This document shows positions 7,616 through 9,229 of a stretch of 9,229 nt of DNA, one piece after another. The stretch is from Pseudopedobacter sp040392825 (GTDB taxonomy: Bacteria > Bacteroidota > Bacteroidia > Sphingobacteriales > Sphingobacteriaceae): contig NZ_JBEBVH010000161.1 of assembly GCF_040392825.1 (NCBI RefSeq), forward strand, positions 1-9,229, given 5' to 3'. How positions within the stretch are numbered: position 1 is the stretch's first letter; each line of letters begins with the position of its first letter. The notes beneath the pieces are model-generated. The model saw only the letters and a program-made list of their open reading frames with translations, was not told the DNA's origin and did no database searches. The translations under genes and the position numbers were made by a program.

Positions 7616-7769
7616 ATGACGGAAAGAAGCAAGAAGTATTTTTCTGATATATTGGGTTCAGAAATCGCCTGGTTCACGCATATAATGATATAGACGATGC
7701 CATAGTTTCGGCTATTCTACACGGCATTTAACACCTTTGAAACAGGAAGTTGAAGCCTTATTGTTTTAA
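7616..7769 (+). pseudogene. Decayed HepT-like (DUF86) ribonuclease toxin gene with internal deletion and frameshift
   Basis: Three pieces of one DUF86/HepT-like protein lie in order but in different frames. An ATG at 7616, with AAAAGGGG at 7601-7608 as a good ribosome binding site, opens MTERSKKYFSDIL, a typical HepT N-terminus. Near 7646-7659 the reading passes out of frame into YIGFRNRLVHAYNDIDDAIV and then SAILHG. This contains the toxin's RX4HXY catalytic motif at 7660-7683 (Arg 7660, His 7675, Tyr 7681). Around 7723 a second shift, explained by one lost base, leads to HLTPLKQEVEALLF and a stop at 7767-7769. Intact members are about 110-115 residues, so some 55-65 residues of the helical middle are gone. 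As it stands only a 25-codon peptide (7616-7693) could be made. HepT is an RNase toxin neutralised by MntA, which AMPylates the motif tyrosine; no intact partner is here. The Ser before AIL (TCG at 7708-7710) replaces the usual Trp, another sign of decay. Confidence 0.8.
7736..7767 (+). promoter_or_regulatory. Weak candidate promoter for rsmE
   Basis: TTTG at 7736-7739 is followed after 19 bases by TATTGTTTT at 7759-7767. This has the spacing of Bacteroidota -33/-7 promoter boxes, but the -7 element deviates from TAnnTTTG. Initiation would be about 15 nt before the rsmE ATG. It lies within the end of the HepT remnant. rsmE is cut off from the CNNM gene by 253 nt, so some promoter of its own is plausible, but this particular one is only a guess. 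Confidence 0.2.
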
Positions 7770-7788
7770 ATTGCTTTGCTTACAAGAT

Positions 7789-8499
7789 ATGCACATTTTT
7801 TATACACCCGATATTAACTTTTCAGATTCATCTTATTTATTAAATGAAGAAGAAAGCAAGCATTGTTCCAGGGTTTTGAGGTTAAAAAATGGAGACCAGA
7901 TTAATCTTGTTGATGGTAAAGGAGGATTTTATTTAGCAGAAATTATCGAAGACCATCCCAAAAAAACAAAATTGAGCATTGTCTCCAAAGAGAAGGACTT
8001 CCATAAAACAGATCATTATCTTCACATAGCAGTAGCTCCAACCAAAAATATTGACAGGATAGAATGGTTTCTGGAAAAAGCTACCGAAATAGGAATACAG
8101 GAAATTACCCCTATTATTTGCGAGCATTCGGAAAGGAAAGAAGTGAAAAAAGAGCGTTTAGAGAAAATAATGGTTTCAGCCATGAAACAATCTCTTAAAG
8201 CTTATTTGCCAAAGCTGAATGATACCCAAACATTCAGGAATTTTATAGAGAATAATAAAAAAACAGTTAATAGGTATATCGCGCACTGTATTCCCACAGA
8301 AAAAAGAGAAATTTCCGACTCTTTTCAAAAGAACCAAAATTATCTGATTCTTATTGGTCCGGAAGGAGATTTCTCTGATAAAGAAGTTCAAATCGCTTTG
8401 GAAAATGGATTTGTTCCAATAACTTTAGGGAAAAGTAGGTTGAGAACAGAAACAGCCGCTCTACAAGCATGCTTCGAAATAAATTACTTAAACAGATAA
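7789..8499 (+). CDS. rsmE: 16S rRNA (uracil1498-N3)-methyltransferase
   Basis: This is a SPOUT-class, SAM-dependent enzyme that methylates N3 of U1498 in helix 44 of 16S rRNA in the assembled 30S subunit. Counting from the ATG at 7789 it has 236 residues, the normal size. The N-terminal PUA-like domain (about 1-70) starts MHIFYTPDI and contains ESKHCSRVLRLKNGDQINLVDGKG. The trefoil-knot methyltransferase domain shows KNIDRIEWFLEKATEIGIQE, the EHSERK block, AMKQSLKAYLPKL, the SAM loop LILIGPEGDFSDKEV (Gly190-Gly193) and the terminal knot motif ITLGKSRLRTETAAL (Arg217-Ala223). An in-frame TTG at 7750 would add 13 residues, but these have no family counterpart and overlap the HepT remnant in another frame, so I reject it. 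No Shine-Dalgarno sequence is apparent before the ATG. Its 3' end overlaps the next gene by 31 nt. Confidence 0.95.
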   Translation: MHIFYTPDINFSDSSYLLNEEESKHCSRVLRLKNGDQINLVDGKGGFYLAEIIEDHPKKTKLSIVSKEKDFHKTDHYLHIAVAPTKNIDRIEWFLEKATEIGIQEITPIICEHSERKEVKKERLEKIMVSAMKQSLKAYLPKLNDTQTFRNFIENNKKTVNRYIAHCIPTEKREISDSFQKNQNYLILIGPEGDFSDKEVQIALENGFVPITLGKSRLRTETAALQACFEINYLNR

Positions 8500-9143
8500 C
8501 CATTGTCTGCATTGCATTTTTGCTGATGGGTGCAATTGGTGCTCCAACATATAAAATTGCAAAGTTGAAATATAATGGTGGTGGAGATTGGTATGCAAAT
8601 CGTACGGCTTTGCCGAACCTTATTCAATATTTCAATCATAATCTCGGCGGAAATATTAACCCACAGGATGCTGTTGTAGAAGTAGGAAGCTCAGAACTGT
8701 TTAACTATCCTTTCGTATACCTTACAGGGCATGGCAATGTTCAATTTTCGGATTCAGAAGCGAAGAACTTGAGAAACTATTTACTTGCTGGTGGATTTTT
8801 ACATATAGACGATAATTATGGCTTAGATCAATTTATCCGCCCTCAAATGAAAAAGGTTTTTCCCGAACTTGAGTTTCAGGAATTGCCGGTTTCACATCCG
8901 GTTTATAATCAGAAATTCAAATTCCCTAACGGTCTTCCCAAAATACACGAACACGATAATAAAAGACCACAAGGATTTGGGCTCATTTATCAAGGGCGTT
9001 TAATCTGTTTTTACAGCTATGAATGCGATTTAGGAAATGGATGGGAAGATTTGGGCACATACAAAGAAGACTCGCCAGAAACTCGGGAAAAAGCGCTAAA
9101 AATGGGTGCTAATTTGCTCTCTTATGCTTTTGGCAATCGATAG
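8469..9143 (+). CDS. DUF4159 domain protein, probably exported
   Basis: This 224-residue protein has an N-terminal signal peptide (basic MLRNKLLK, then ITIVCIAFLLMGAIGA, likely cut near AIGA-PTY), so it is probably periplasmic or membrane-tethered. The mature part matches my recollection of DUF4159. It has KYNGGGDWYANRTALPNL at about 34-51, YLTGHG at 84-89, FSDSEAKNLRNYLLAGGFLH with the following DDNYG (110-118), VSHPVYN at 141-147, and FYSYECDLGNGWED at 181-194. The HGNVQFS...YLLAGGFLHIDD layout resembles the ThuA/glutamine-amidotransferase-like fold often found in the same proteins as Bat/aerotolerance-type domains. No catalytic Cys-His-Glu triad is obvious and no reaction is known to me. 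The ATG at 8469 lies inside the rsmE end (31-nt overlap) but is the only start that supplies the signal peptide's charged region. The arrangement implies co-transcription with rsmE, ending at the terminator that follows. Confidence 0.78.
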   Translation: MLRNKLLKQITIVCIAFLLMGAIGAPTYKIAKLKYNGGGDWYANRTALPNLIQYFNHNLGGNINPQDAVVEVGSSELFNYPFVYLTGHGNVQFSDSEAKNLRNYLLAGGFLHIDDNYGLDQFIRPQMKKVFPELEFQELPVSHPVYNQKFKFPNGLPKIHEHDNKRPQGFGLIYQGRLICFYSYECDLGNGWEDLGTYKEDSPETREKALKMGANLLSYAFGNR

Positions 9144-9146
9144 AAT

Positions 9147-9182
9147 AAAAAAAGCCAAACTTTAAAGGAGTTTGGCTTTTTT
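9147..9182 (+). terminator. Intrinsic, likely bidirectional terminator
   Basis: The perfect 8-bp stem GCCAAACT (9154-9161) / AGTTTGGC (9169-9176) encloses a 7-base loop TTAAAGG. It is flanked by seven A's (9147-9153) and six T's (9177-9182), which extend the pairing. The hairpin plus T-tract starts 4 nt after the DUF4159 stop and should end the rsmE-DUF4159 transcript. The A-tract on the other side makes it work equally well for a transcript arriving from the right on the minus strand. Confidence 0.93.
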
Positions 9183-9199
9183 GCTGAAGCTGAAGCTAT

Positions 9200-9229
9200 T
9201 TATTTTAAAGTGGCAATTTTAGTAATCCC
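9200..9229 (-). CDS. Possible 3' end of a convergent gene (partial, unidentified)
   Basis: Reading the minus strand from the window edge gives nine open codons, GITKIATLK, followed by TAA (plus-strand 9200-9202). The stop sits 17 nt from the symmetrical terminator, the usual layout for two tail-to-tail genes sharing one hairpin. Nine residues are too few to identify a family, and such a short open stretch can easily occur by chance. Confidence 0.3.
   Translation of the reverse strand, partial: GITKIATLK

Noticed and set aside
7750..7788. N-terminal extension of RsmE from a TTG start
   Set aside because: The 13 extra residues have no counterpart at RsmE N-termini, which begin like MHIFYTPDI. 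The DNA there codes the end of the HepT remnant in another frame.
9183..9196. Short tandem repeat GCTGAA x2 after the terminator
   Set aside because: Two copies of a hexamer are too few to call a repeat element.

Overview
The window is AT-rich and densely packed, with all confidently called genes on the + strand. The protein styles point to a member of the Bacteroidota, most likely Sphingobacteriaceae (Pedobacter-like). These include the NuoL/M/N sequences, the PPase N-terminus (NPWHS-type, here DNHPWHSISPG), an RsmE with QSLKAYLP, and a DUF4159 protein. Most starts lack a strong Shine-Dalgarno sequence. The assignment rests on protein resemblance recalled from families, not on a search.

Positions 1-4941 are the distal end of a respiratory complex I (nuo) operon: the last 53 codons of nuoK, then complete nuoL, nuoM and nuoN. 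All key antiporter-like residues (TM5 Glu, TM7 Lys, TM12 Lys/Glu) are present, so the proton-pumping membrane arm looks functional. Gaps are 16, 20 and 6 nt, consistent with one transcript.

Positions 4993-7535 hold three closely spaced genes: a DedA-family membrane protein, a family I soluble inorganic pyrophosphatase (ppa), and a CNNM/CorC-type membrane protein with paired CBS domains. They follow nuoN after 51 nt and may be read from the same transcript or from a weak promoter in that gap.

Positions 7536-7788 have no intact gene. They contain a decayed HepT-like (DUF86) toxin gene. Its N-terminus (MTERSKKYFSDIL) is joined to its C-terminal catalytic segment (GFRNRLVHAY) by an out-of-frame internal deletion, and a second frameshift lies further on. 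The few codons just upstream may be the tail of its MntA nucleotidyltransferase partner. This is the most notable and easily overlooked feature of the window.

Positions 7789-9143 contain rsmE (16S rRNA m3U1498 methyltransferase) and, overlapping its end by 31 nt, a signal-peptide-bearing DUF4159 protein. A strong, symmetrical intrinsic terminator follows at 9147-9182. The last 30 bases may be the 3' end of a convergent gene sharing that terminator. Apart from the toxin-antitoxin scar, this is ordinary core-genome sequence; I see no intact novel system.
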